Below are positions 8,527 through 16,720 of a stretch of DNA of 64,000 nt, in pieces. Under the pieces are notes generated by a model. It was not told the DNA's origin and searched no databases. It saw only the letters and a program-made list of their open reading frames with translations. Positions within the stretch are counted from its first letter, which is position 1. Each line of letters starts with the position of its first letter. The position numbers and the translations under genes are program-made. Location: assembly GCF_002864685.1 (NCBI RefSeq), contig NZ_NMQZ01000023.1, forward strand, positions 24,769-88,768. Direction: 5' to 3'. The DNA is from Alloalcanivorax mobilis (lineage in GTDB: Bacteria; Pseudomonadota; Gammaproteobacteria; Pseudomonadales; Alcanivoracaceae).

Positions 8527-9693
8527 TCAGTACCTGTCCATCAGAGTTCCGACAATCTCGCTGTTGCTATCGGAGAGATCCAGAAACTGGAAGCCGGCGT
8601 GGTATTGGTCCACGTCATTCCGGCCCGCCCCTTCCAGGGCCTCGCTCCATATCACCCTGGCGTTGAAGCTCAGAGTGTTAACGCCGCCGATCTGGTCGGG
8701 CAGCACCATGCCCAGTTGCAACCGCTGGCCGGGTACCACCTCGCGACGCAGCAACAGCTTGAAGCCCCCCGGGCTCAAATTCTCCAACCTGCCCACGTTA
8801 CCACCGGTGTCGCGGTCGAACACCACCAGTTCGCGAAACAGGCGCTTGCGCGGTTCACGGCGGCGCTCATCGCGCGGCTCACCGGCTGGATGCGAGTCGC
8901 GCCGGCGCAGCACCAGCACCACGCCGGTGAAATCGCCGCTTTCGCGCCTGACCGGGCTCGCGCGCACGCTCAGCGGCACCGCCTCGCCGCCCGCTCCCGG
9001 CGTTGCCGCCAGTTGCGCTTGCCAATCACCGCCCTTGGAGCAGCGACCAAACACCTCGCTGTGCCGCCATGCACTCTCAGCGGCGTCCGCCGTCAGCGGC
9101 AGTCCTGGCTCATTGAGCAACAAGGGCGCCACCGGTTCACCCAACAGAGCCTCGCGGTCCACATCCAACAAGGCGCCGGCGGCGTCGTTGCAGAAGGTGA
9201 TCCGCCCGCCGGCATCGACGCCGATCACGGCGTCACCGAGGGCGTGCAGCAAGCGCTCGTTTTCGTCCTTGAGGCGCTTCATCTGCACCACCGCCTGTTC
9301 CAACTTCCGACGCTGACGGTCCAGCTCCAGAAATACATTGACCTTGGCGTCCAGGATCTGTTCATCCACGGGCTTGAAAAGATAGTCCACCGCACCATTG
9401 CGATAGCCCTGGGAAACATATTTGCCCTCTTTGGAGAGCGCGGTCACGAAAATGATCGGGAGATGGCGGGTCTTACGGTTGCGGCGCATCAGGGTGGCGA
9501 CCTCGAAACCGTCCATATCCGGCATCTGCACGTCCAGCAGCACCAGCGCGAAATCGTGCTTGAGGGCCAGGGCCAGGGCCTCATTGCCGGTTTGCGCCAT
9601 CACCAGGTTGCGGTCATCGGCGTCCAGCAACGCCTCCATGGCGATCAGGTTCTCCCGGCGGTCATCAACGACCAGGATGTTCTGTTTCTTCAT
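8527..9693 (-). CDS. REC-PAS-PilZ response regulator
   Basis: A 388-residue protein in three parts: a receiver domain with phospho-Asp near residue 54 ([12 protein letters not shown]) and KPVDEQ lysine; a short coiled coil and a PAS-like domain ([20 protein letters not shown], about 155-265); and a C-terminal PilZ domain with both c-di-GMP motifs, RxxxR (RREPR, near 275) and NxSxxG (NLSPGG, near 303). It should therefore read both phosphorylation from the upstream kinase and cyclic di-GMP. I start at the ATG at 9693; a GTG at 9720 adds nine residues but lacks a ribosome site. It is followed one base later by gspE, which suggests a link to secretion (inference). Confidence 0.9.
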   Translation of the reverse strand: MKKQNILVVDDRRENLIAMEALLDADDRNLVMAQTGNEALALALKHDFALVLLDVQMPDMDGFEVATLMRRNRKTRHLPIIFVTALSKEGKYVSQGYRNGAVDYLFKPVDEQILDAKVNVFLELDRQRRKLEQAVVQMKRLKDENERLLHALGDAVIGVDAGGRITFCNDAAGALLDVDREALLGEPVAPLLLNEPGLPLTADAAESAWRHSEVFGRCSKGGDWQAQLAATPGAGGEAVPLSVRASPVRRESGDFTGVVLVLRRRDSHPAGEPRDERRREPRKRLFRELVVFDRDTGGNVGRLENLSPGGFKLLLRREVVPGQRLQLGMVLPDQIGGVNTLSFNARVIWSEALEGAGRNDVDQYHAGFQFLDLSDSNSEIVGTLMDRY

Positions 9694-9725
9694 CTCACAA
9701 CCCAAAAAGAGCCCGTTCACAATCT

Positions 9726-10310
9726 TTATGGCAGCGCGCCAGCCAGATACGGGCCGATCCGTTCCAGATCGAGCGTTTCTCGCACCGCGCCTTTGGCAAT
9801 GGCCGCTTCGGGCATTGCCGGCGCTTCACTGCTGGCCGGCGACTGCGCCAGGGTCATGCCGCCCCGGCGGCGAATATAGTCCAGGCCTTCGGCGCCATCT
9901 TCATTGGCCCCGGTCAACACCACGCCTATCACATTTCCCCCATAGATGTGGCCGGCGGAAAAAAACAATTCATCAATCGACGGGCGCGAAAAATGCACCG
10001 GTCGGGACATAGACAAGGCGACCGTCCGGTCACGGTCCACCAGCATGTGGTAGCCCGGCGGTGCCACGTAGACGTGACCGGCCCGAATCGGCTCTTTGTC
10101 CCGTGGCGAGATCACCGGCAATCGGCAATAGCGACGCAACAACCAGGCCAGGCGATTATCGGCGCTGGCGTTCTGGTGTTGCACCAACAGCACAGCGGCG
10201 GGAAAGTGCGCCGGCAAGCTGGTCAGAATCCGTGAGTAGGCATTCAGCCCGCCCCAGGATGCCCCCATTACCACCGCTTCCATGCGCGTCACCATGGCGC
10301 CGCTGCGCAT
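9726..10310 (-). CDS. CheB-type methylesterase domain protein without receiver
   Basis: A 194-residue protein consisting of the CheB catalytic domain alone. The Ser of VMGASWGG, the His of VQHQN and the Asp of LTGANEDGAEGLDYI form the expected catalytic triad. Classical CheB has an N-terminal receiver that gates the active site; here the receiver is a separate protein encoded just upstream (10310-10780), and the start and stop codons overlap (TGATG). CheB removes methyl groups or deamidates chemoreceptor glutamines, but no chemoreceptor, CheA or CheW gene is in the window, so the substrate is unknown. CheB/CheR pairs next to hybrid kinases are a known arrangement outside chemotaxis. Confidence 0.9.
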   Translation of the reverse strand: MRSGAMVTRMEAVVMGASWGGLNAYSRILTSLPAHFPAAVLLVQHQNASADNRLAWLLRRYCRLPVISPRDKEPIRAGHVYVAPPGYHMLVDRDRTVALSMSRPVHFSRPSIDELFFSAGHIYGGNVIGVVLTGANEDGAEGLDYIRRRGGMTLAQSPASSEAPAMPEAAIAKGAVRETLDLERIGPYLAGALP

Positions 10311-10780
10311 CAGCCACCGTTCTGTCGATTGCGCTTCTCCGCCTCGTAGGCGGCACGGTGCGCCTGGGCTTCTTTCAGCTTGGCCTGCAGATCGCGGCGC
10401 TGCCGGTCCAGCTCCAGGAAGAAATTCACCTTGCTCTTGAGAATCAGCGGGTCCAGCGGCTTGAAAAGATAATCCACCGCGCCGGCCTGATAGCCCCGGA
10501 ACACGTATTTTTTTTCCTTGCTGATGGCGGTGACGAAAATAATCGGAATGGTCTTGGTGTCGTTGCGCTGGCGCATCAATTCCGCCACTTCGAAGCCGTC
10601 CATGCCAGGCATCTGCACATCCAGCAGCACCAGCGAGATGTCCTCCTTGAGCAGAATCTTAAGGGCATCCTGGCCGGATTCGGCTTTTAGCAATACACGG
10701 CCCTGATCTTCCAGAATCGCTTCCAGGGAGACCAGATTGGCGGGCTGGTCGTCGACCAACAACAGTTTCTGCTCGATCAT
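10310..10780 (-). CDS. Single-domain response regulator with coiled-coil tail
   Basis: A 156-residue receiver protein: acidic pocket LLLVDDQPAN, phospho-Asp in [16 protein letters not shown], conserved Thr in FVTAIS and Lys in YLFKPLDP. After residue 120 the chain is a charged helix ([20 protein letters not shown]) likely to be a coiled coil. Its receiver is closely similar to that of the REC-PAS-PilZ protein downstream, including the [17 protein letters not shown] block, suggesting a duplication. It probably supplies the missing receiver function for the CheB-like protein whose gene it overlaps. Confidence 0.9.
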   Translation of the reverse strand: MIEQKLLLVDDQPANLVSLEAILEDQGRVLLKAESGQDALKILLKEDISLVLLDVQMPGMDGFEVAELMRQRNDTKTIPIIFVTAISKEKKYVFRGYQAGAVDYLFKPLDPLILKSKVNFFLELDRQRRDLQAKLKEAQAHRAAYEAEKRNRQNGG

Positions 10781-10828
10781 GATCTTCTCAATGTTCAGTG
10801 AACGACCCGGCGATCCGCGCGCGGATCG

Positions 10829-11689
10829 TCAAGTCCGGTGTAATTGTGTCTTTCGGAATATCCGCAGTGGCTTGTTGACCACCTCGAAAGCCTCTTCATT
10901 GCCACTAAAGCGCAGGCTCTCTTTCGTGCCAAGGCAGAGAAAGCCGCCCATATCCAGGCTCTCCGAAAACAATTGAATCACTCTGCCCTGCAACTGCCGA
11001 TCGAAGTAAATCAAAACGTTGCGGCAGAGTATCACATGCATTTCGCCAAACACCTGATCGGTGGCCAGGTCATGATCGGCGAACACGATATTGCGTTTCA
11101 GACGCTGATCCATGATCACGCTGTCATAGCGCGCGGTGGTGTAATCACTGAGTGAGTGGCGGCCACCGGCGCGGCGGTAGTTGTCCGCGTATTGTTTAAA
11201 CGCATGGATCGAATAAATGCCCTTCTTGGCCGCCGTGAGTACGTTTTTATCGATATCGGTGGCGTAAATCATGGCGCGCTCATAAAGCTGTTCTTCTTCG
11301 AGCAGAATCGCCATGGAGTAAATCTCCTCACCGGTGGCGCAACCGGCATGCCAGATCTTGATAAACGGAAACGTTTTCAGGATCGGCACCACCTCATTGC
11401 GAAACGCGCGATAGAACTCCGGATCGCGGTACATTTCAGTGACGTTGATGGTGAGGTCGTTGAGCAGGGTGACGAAGAACTGGCGGTCACGCAAAACGTG
11501 CTCGGTCATTCTCAGCACCGAGGGCAATCCGGACATCGACAGGCGGTGCAGCACCCGGCGGCGCATGGACGCCTGGCTGTAGCCACGGAAGTCGTAGCCA
11601 TAGCGCTGGTAGATCGCCTCCAGCAGCAGACGGATTTCGATGTCCTCCAGGTTCACCTGATCGTCGCTGATCGTTTGCTCGGAGTTCAT
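10829..11689 (-). CDS. CheR-type protein-glutamate methyltransferase
   Basis: A 286-residue CheR family protein. An N-terminal helical domain (about 15-85, YGYDFRGYSQASMRRRV) precedes the SAM-dependent methyltransferase domain with motif WHAGCATGEEIYS, then ATDIDKNVL and VILCRNVLIYFDR. It lacks the C-terminal TPR and the pentapeptide-binding signs of some CheR types. It lies nine bases after the hybrid kinase gene and upstream of the CheB-like gene, making a CheR/CheB pair inside a kinase cassette and not a chemotaxis operon. Confidence 0.93.
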   Translation of the reverse strand: MNSEQTISDDQVNLEDIEIRLLLEAIYQRYGYDFRGYSQASMRRRVLHRLSMSGLPSVLRMTEHVLRDRQFFVTLLNDLTINVTEMYRDPEFYRAFRNEVVPILKTFPFIKIWHAGCATGEEIYSMAILLEEEQLYERAMIYATDIDKNVLTAAKKGIYSIHAFKQYADNYRRAGGRHSLSDYTTARYDSVIMDQRLKRNIVFADHDLATDQVFGEMHVILCRNVLIYFDRQLQGRVIQLFSESLDMGGFLCLGTKESLRFSGNEEAFEVVNKPLRIFRKTQLHRT

Positions 11690-11697
11690 CGGCCTTC

Positions 11698-14600
11698 CTA
11701 TTTATGCAGCCAGACCCGCATCAGCGAGGTCAGCCTGCTCATGTCGATGGGCTTTGAACAGTAGTCGTTGGCGCCGGCTTCCAGGCATTTGGCGCGGTCG
11801 TCCTTCATCGCTTTCGCGGTCAACGCGAGAATCGGCAAACCGGTGAAGCGCGGTTGTTGGCGAATCCGCCCCATCGCTTCGTAGCCGTCCATTTCCGGCA
11901 TCATGATGTCCATCAACACGATGTCGTAGTCAGGAGTATGCTCCAGCGTATCGACCGCCTCACGGCCGTTGTTGGCGATGTCGATATTGAAACCCAGTTC
12001 TTCCAGCTGGGCCGAGAGCGCATAGATATTACGCATGTCATCGTCCACCAGCAGCAGGCGTTTGCCTTCGAAGATGTCGTCGCGCTGCTCGATCAGCTCC
12101 GGACGCTCACGGCGATGCGACGGCAAGGTCGATTCCAGCCAGTGCAGAAACAGCGAGGCTTCGTTCAGCAACCGTTCGTGGGAGCGCTCGGTCTTCAGAA
12201 TGATGCGGTCGGCGTATTTTCGCAGGCGCGCTTCCTCGTCACGGCTGAGGTCCTTGCCGGTATAGATCACCACCGGTACCGCGTCGTAGTCCTCGTTGGC
12301 GTGCAGCCGTTCGAGCAGTTCGAAGCCGCTCATATCGGGCAGCGTCAGATCCAGGATCATGCAGTCATAGACGGTCTCGCCCAGCGCCGCCAACGCTTCG
12401 CCGCCGCTGGTGACGGCGGTGATCGCCACGCCTTTCTGGTCGAACAGTTCGCGGATGCTCTCATGCTGGGCTTCGCTGTCTTCCACCACCAGCAGCCGCC
12501 GCACGTTTTTCTCGATGGCGGTTTCGATCTTGGAAAAGGCATGCAGGATCTGCTCCGGATTGACCGGCTTGGTGAGGAAATCAATCGCGCCCAGATCCAG
12601 TGCTTTCTTGCGTTCATCGCGACCGGACAAAAAGTGCACCGGGATATCCTGGGTACGGGCATCGGCCTTAAGCCGCTCCATTACCTCCCAGCCATCAATA
12701 CCCGGCAGGCCGATGTCCAGGATAATGGCGCTGGGGCGATGCCGGCGCGCGTACTCCAGGCCGCTCTCGCCGTCGCTGCAGACATGGCTCTCCAGACCGT
12801 AGTCGGCGGCCAGGTCGACCAGAACCTTGGCGAACGCCTGATCGTCTTCCACCACCAGCACGGTTTTTTCGCGCACCACGAAACCGTCGTCCGGCTCCGC
12901 GTCGGCGCTCGGCCGGGTCGAGGCGGTGTGCGCTTCGGCGTTGGCGCCAACATCGGTATCGGGGGCCGCGCCGGGCGCCGCTTCCAGGTCGTCGGCACTG
13001 CCCTCGGGCAGATAGAGCATAAAGGTGGAGCCGTGTCCGCTGCCGGCGCTGAACAGGCCGATCTCGCCGCCCAGCAGGCGCGCCAGCTCCCGGGAAATGG
13101 TCAGGCCCAGACCGGTGCCGCCGTACTTGCGACTGGTGGTGCCATCGGCCTGCTGGAACGCTTCGAAAATCAGTTTCTGTTTCTGTTCAGGAATACCGAC
13201 ACCGGTGTCGGTGACCGCGAAGCGCACCGCGCTGTCGCGCTGAAGGCGTCCGGGGATCCGCTCTTCCGGCCCGGGCCTGTCGATGCGCAACGTCACGCTG
13301 CCCTCATCGGTGAACTTGAGCGCATTGGAAAGCAGATTCTTGATGATCTGTTCGAGCCGTTGCCGGTCGGTGTAGAAATGCTCGGGCATGTTCTCGCCAA
13401 TCTCGACCTGGAACACCACCCCGCTGTTCTCCGCCACATGGCTGAAATGACGGCGGAAATGCTCACCCAGCTCGGCGGGGCCGATGCGGTCCGTCATCAC
13501 GTCCATCTTGCCTTCCTCGATTTTGGAAATGTCGAGGATGTCATTGATCAGGGAGAGCAGATCGGCACCGGCGGAATGGATCACCTGGGCATGCTCGATC
13601 TGCTTCTCTTGCAGATTGCCGCGCTTGTTCTGGCTGAGTGCGTTGGAGAGGATCAGAATCGAGTTGAGCGGCGTGCGCAACTCGTGGGACATGGTGGAGA
13701 GGAACTCGGATTTGTATTTCGACGACAGCTCCAGTTCCTTGAGCTTGTCTTCCAGCTCCTGGTGGAGCATTTCCAGTTCCTTGTTCTTGGTGCCCATCGC
13801 CGCTTTTTGCTCGCCCAGCAGCTTGGCCTGCGCCTCCAGCTCCTCGTTGGTGACCCGCAGTTCTTCCTGCTGAGCCTGCAGCGATTCCTCGGAGGCGCGC
13901 AGGGCCTGGGTCTGGGACTCCAACTCCTCGTTGATCGCCCGCAACTCCTCCTGCTGCTGTTGCAGCCGGGATTCGGACGCGGACAACTCCATGGCCTGTT
14001 CTTCAAGATCCTTATTGACCTGGGCCATCTCTTCTTTCTGGCGGCTCAGCAACTGCGCCTGTTGCTGGGTGCGTTCCAGCATCTCGGCCACCCGCAGACG
14101 ACTCTGAGCGCTGTGCAGCGCCACGCCGATCAATCCGGCGCCCTGCTCCAGAAACTGGCTGTCGCCCTCACTGAAAGGCTGAAACGCGCCCAGCTCAAGC
14201 ACCCCTTTCAGCTCGTCTTCGTGCAGCACCGGCACCACCAGCACATTGCGCGGCGGCGCCTTGCCGGTGCCCGAGGTGATCACCAGATATTCCTCCGGCA
14301 CTTCCTCGAGAATGATCATCTTGCGTTCCAGCGCGCACTGGCCGACCAGCGATTCGCCCAAGGCGAACCGGTTGGCCAGGTGTTTGCGGCGCTGCATCGC
14401 GTAGGCGCTGCTCATCGCCAGGCTTTTGTCGTTGGCGTCGTAGCTGTAGAAAGCGCCAACTTGCGCGCCGACCACGGGCACCAGATAACCGAGCAGATTG
14501 GCGCTCAGTTGTTCCACGTCCAGTTCGCCGCGCATCAGGGTATTGAGTTCCGCCAACTGGTTTTTGACACGTTCATCGCGCTGCTGTTGCTCGGTGCGCG

Positions 14601-15414
14601 TTTTCAGCGCGTCTCGCATTTTGCGAATGGCGCGAATCAGGTGGCCGGTTTCGTCACGGCTGTCGCTGTGGATCTCGGTATCCCAATGACCGCTGGCGAT
14701 GCTGTCGGCGGCCTGGGCGGCGTCTTCCAGCGGGCGGGTAATGGCCCGTGTCACGCGCAAGGCAATGAATCCGAGCAAGGTGAAGGCGACACTGCCCAGG
14801 GCCAGCCCGATCAACTGAGTGTTGCGGTTGTCTTCGCGGCTGGCATTGAGATTACGGCGGAAGCTCTGGTAGCGCTCCGCTTCGAAGGCCTGGTGCTGGT
14901 CTTTGTAGTTGGCTTCCAGGCGCTGCAGATCGGCCAGCCGGGAGGCACCATCGACCACTGACGCGGGCGCCCGGATCAGGGTCTCGGCGACGTCGTTGGC
15001 TTTAGTGATGTAGGTAATGAAGGCGGCGCGCAGGCGGCCCACCGGCTCGCTCAGGTTGGGGTCGAGCCGTTCGATGTCGCCAAGGCGCTCCAGGAAGCGG
15101 TCCGAGCGCTGCCGGGCATCGTCGACCATGGAGACGTCCATGCCTTTGGTCGCGGCGCCGTAGGCGTTGCTGATCGCCAGAAACTCCACGTTATTGGCGT
15201 TGACCAGCTCAAGAACGGGAAAATCGTGATTCTCCACCTGGGCGAGGTGGTGAATGTTGGTTTCGGCAATGTAGTAGCTGTACAGAAAATAGGCGAGAAA
15301 GAGAACGATCCCCAGCGCTGCCACGGAAAGAATCTTCAACCGCACGGACAGATTGCGGAACCACTTCATCAACGGCGTCCCCCTGAAAGGCCTTTTCGGC
15401 TCGTTATTGTTCAT
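11698..15414 (-). CDS. Hybrid sensor histidine kinase with three receiver domains
   Basis: A 1238-residue membrane kinase. Order: TM1 (about 28-47), a periplasmic helical sensor of about 150 residues, TM2 (about 200-220), HAMP (about 221-275), GAF (about 300-440), a long Gln/Glu-rich coiled coil (about 445-565, repeated QQQEELRAINEELESQ-type units), HisKA with phospho-His in MSHELRTPLN (about residue 576), and HATPase_c with NLLSNALKF, DTGVGIP and GGTGLGL. Three receivers follow, with phospho-acceptors in ILDIGLPGIDG (about 898), ILDLTLPDMSG (about 1021) and LMDIMMPEMDG (about 1168). The gene heads the cassette CheR, REC, CheB, REC-PAS-PilZ. The same position next to the Gly/Cys/Leu tRNAs holds a hybrid kinase in Pseudomonas. 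The signal sensed is unknown. Confidence 0.93.
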   Translation of the reverse strand: MNNNEPKRPFRGTPLMKWFRNLSVRLKILSVAALGIVLFLAYFLYSYYIAETNIHHLAQVENHDFPVLELVNANNVEFLAISNAYGAATKGMDVSMVDDARQRSDRFLERLGDIERLDPNLSEPVGRLRAAFITYITKANDVAETLIRAPASVVDGASRLADLQRLEANYKDQHQAFEAERYQSFRRNLNASREDNRNTQLIGLALGSVAFTLLGFIALRVTRAITRPLEDAAQAADSIASGHWDTEIHSDSRDETGHLIRAIRKMRDALKTRTEQQQRDERVKNQLAELNTLMRGELDVEQLSANLLGYLVPVVGAQVGAFYSYDANDKSLAMSSAYAMQRRKHLANRFALGESLVGQCALERKMIILEEVPEEYLVITSGTGKAPPRNVLVVPVLHEDELKGVLELGAFQPFSEGDSQFLEQGAGLIGVALHSAQSRLRVAEMLERTQQQAQLLSRQKEEMAQVNKDLEEQAMELSASESRLQQQQEELRAINEELESQTQALRASEESLQAQQEELRVTNEELEAQAKLLGEQKAAMGTKNKELEMLHQELEDKLKELELSSKYKSEFLSTMSHELRTPLNSILILSNALSQNKRGNLQEKQIEHAQVIHSAGADLLSLINDILDISKIEEGKMDVMTDRIGPAELGEHFRRHFSHVAENSGVVFQVEIGENMPEHFYTDRQRLEQIIKNLLSNALKFTDEGSVTLRIDRPGPEERIPGRLQRDSAVRFAVTDTGVGIPEQKQKLIFEAFQQADGTTSRKYGGTGLGLTISRELARLLGGEIGLFSAGSGHGSTFMLYLPEGSADDLEAAPGAAPDTDVGANAEAHTASTRPSADAEPDDGFVVREKTVLVVEDDQAFAKVLVDLAADYGLESHVCSDGESGLEYARRHRPSAIILDIGLPGIDGWEVMERLKADARTQDIPVHFLSGRDERKKALDLGAIDFLTKPVNPEQILHAFSKIETAIEKNVRRLLVVEDSEAQHESIRELFDQKGVAITAVTSGGEALAALGETVYDCMILDLTLPDMSGFELLERLHANEDYDAVPVVIYTGKDLSRDEEARLRKYADRIILKTERSHERLLNEASLFLHWLESTLPSHRRERPELIEQRDDIFEGKRLLLVDDDMRNIYALSAQLEELGFNIDIANNGREAVDTLEHTPDYDIVLMDIMMPEMDGYEAMGRIRQQPRFTGLPILALTAKAMKDDRAKCLEAGANDYCSKPIDMSRLTSLMRVWLHK

Positions 15415-15577
15415 CCTGGATCGCCATGGCCGGCCCGCTGGGCATTGAGCCTGACGGCTGATCGTAAGACGAAAGCATTAAACTACCAGAAAGCGCTTAA
15501 TGGCGGCAATAAACCGGCGAGCGGGGGAACGGACCGGCATCACATTCGCCGAGCATGGCGGCGGCGAGGGAAAAGCA

Positions 15578-15664
15578 TGGTGCCCGGGGCGGGACTTGAA
15601 CCCGCACGACCCAAAGGTCAACGGATTTTAAGTCCGTTGCGTCTACCAATTTCGCCACCCGGGC
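15578..15664 (-). tRNA. tRNA-Leu (TAA)
   Basis: The minus strand folds into a complete 87-base class II tRNA with encoded CCA. The acceptor pairs GCCCGGG with CCCGGGC, the T-arm holds GGTTCAAGTCC, and a variable arm is present. The anticodon loop is CTTAAAA, so the anticodon is TAA (UUA codons). It is the last gene of a Gly-Cys-Leu tRNA operon. Confidence 0.97.
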
Positions 15665-15696
15665 GGAGGGAGGCTGTCATCTTGGGCGGGCTAAAC

Positions 15697-15770
15697 TGGA
15701 GGCGCGGGTCGGAATCGAACCGGCGTATACGGAGTTGCAGTCCGCTGCATAACCACTCTGCCACCGCGCC
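15697..15770 (-). tRNA. tRNA-Cys (GCA)
   Basis: A 74-base tRNA with encoded CCA on the minus strand. Acceptor GGCGCGG pairs with CCGCGCC, the discriminator is U as expected for cysteine, the anticodon loop CTGCAAC gives GCA, and the T-loop is GGTTCGATTCC. It lies between tRNA-Gly and tRNA-Leu. Confidence 0.97.
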
Positions 15771-15784
15771 GTTAACCTGGGAAT

Positions 15785-15810
15785 AAAAAACCCCGGCATG
15801 AACCGAGGTT
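15785..15810 (-). terminator. Terminator-like hairpin between tRNA-Gly and tRNA-Cys
   Basis: On the minus strand AACCUCGG pairs with CCGGGGUU (eight pairs with one U-G wobble, loop UUCAUG) and is followed at once by six U residues. It has the form of an intrinsic terminator inside the tRNA operon and may attenuate the two downstream tRNAs or act in processing. On the plus strand one pair is lost, so the orientation fits the tRNA operon. Confidence 0.6.
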
Positions 15811-15820
15811 CTTTTAAATC

Positions 15821-15896
<76 letters not shown>

Positions 15897-15932
15897 TTTT
15901 TCATCGCCAGGATCACCCTGACGCGAAGCAGC

Positions 15933-15960
15933 ATTCTACCCAAGCCCGGATCGCTGTCAA
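15933..15960 (-). promoter_or_regulatory. Sigma-70 promoter of the tRNA-Gly-Cys-Leu operon
   Basis: Minus strand TTGACA (15960-15955) and TAGAAT (15938-15933) with a 16-base spacer, a near-consensus housekeeping promoter placed just upstream of tRNA-Gly and downstream of the pgsA stop. Confidence 0.8.
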
Positions 15961-16020
15961 CCCTGTTTTTTCAGCTTTTTCAGTACTTTGCCCCGATCGT
16001 GCCGGGCATCGCCGGCACCC

Positions 16021-16629
16021 TCAGGGGCGCCGGCGCGGGGCCGCCCGGAACTGCGGCGCCGCGGCGCGCAGGTAGCGCAGCATCGACCACAACGTCAGCG
16101 CCGTGGCCACGTACAGGCAGGCATAGGCCAGCCACAACAGAGCGGTCATCTCCACGCTTCCACTGACCATGTGCGCCGGTTTGAGCCCCAGCAGCATGGT
16201 GATCGCCACCATCTGCGCCACCGTTTTGATCTTGCCCATGGAACTGACCGCCACCTTGGAGCGCTGCCCCAGCTCGGCCATCCACTCACGCAGCGCCGAC
16301 ACGGTGATTTCCCGGGAAATGATCACCATGGCCGGCACCACCATCCAGATGGTCGCATGCACTTGCACCAGCATCACCAGTGCCACCGCCACGATCAGTT
16401 TGTCCGCCACCGGGTCAAGAAAAGCACCGAACGGGCTGGTCTGGTTGAGCTTGCGGGCCAGGTAGCCGTCCAGCCAGTCGGTCAGGCCGGCGGCCAGGAA
16501 CAATGCGGAGGCGAGCACGTCGCTCCACTTGAACGGCAGATAAAACACCACCACCAGCACCGGAATGGTCGCCACGCGAATCAGCGTGATGATATTGGGA
16601 AGTGTCAGAATGCGTGCGTGCTTGGACAT
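16021..16629 (-). CDS. pgsA: CDP-diacylglycerol--glycerol-3-phosphate 3-phosphatidyltransferase
   Basis: Makes phosphatidylglycerophosphate from CDP-diacylglycerol and glycerol 3-phosphate, the committed step to phosphatidylglycerol and cardiolipin. The CDP-alcohol phosphotransferase motif D-G-x2-A-R-x8-G-x3-D-x3-D is complete (DGYLARKL, then GAFLDPVAD, about residues 58-80). Several membrane helices follow. I start at ATG 16629 (MSKHARILTLPNIITLIR), the normal PgsA N-terminus, which gives 202 residues; the open frame continues upstream but that part overlaps the uvrC region and has no family similarity. The C-terminus is Arg-rich (QFRAAPRRRP). It follows uvrC, as is usual in gammaproteobacteria. 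Confidence 0.96.
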   Translation of the reverse strand: MSKHARILTLPNIITLIRVATIPVLVVVFYLPFKWSDVLASALFLAAGLTDWLDGYLARKLNQTSPFGAFLDPVADKLIVAVALVMLVQVHATIWMVVPAMVIISREITVSALREWMAELGQRSKVAVSSMGKIKTVAQMVAITMLLGLKPAHMVSGSVEMTALLWLAYACLYVATALTLWSMLRYLRAAAPQFRAAPRRRP

Positions 16630-16720
16630 GAATGCCTTGTCAGCCGGAGCGGGAAGAAAGCGAGTATAGCGGAAATGGCGGCGCGTCTCATGATCCCCGC
16701 CCGCCCACCGCCGGGCCTCG

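Noticed and set aside
11854..14961. 1035-codon open frame on the plus strand
   Set aside because: It is the shadow of the hybrid kinase gene on the other strand; the translation is low-complexity His/Gln/Ala-rich with no family similarity, as expected in GC-rich antisense frames.
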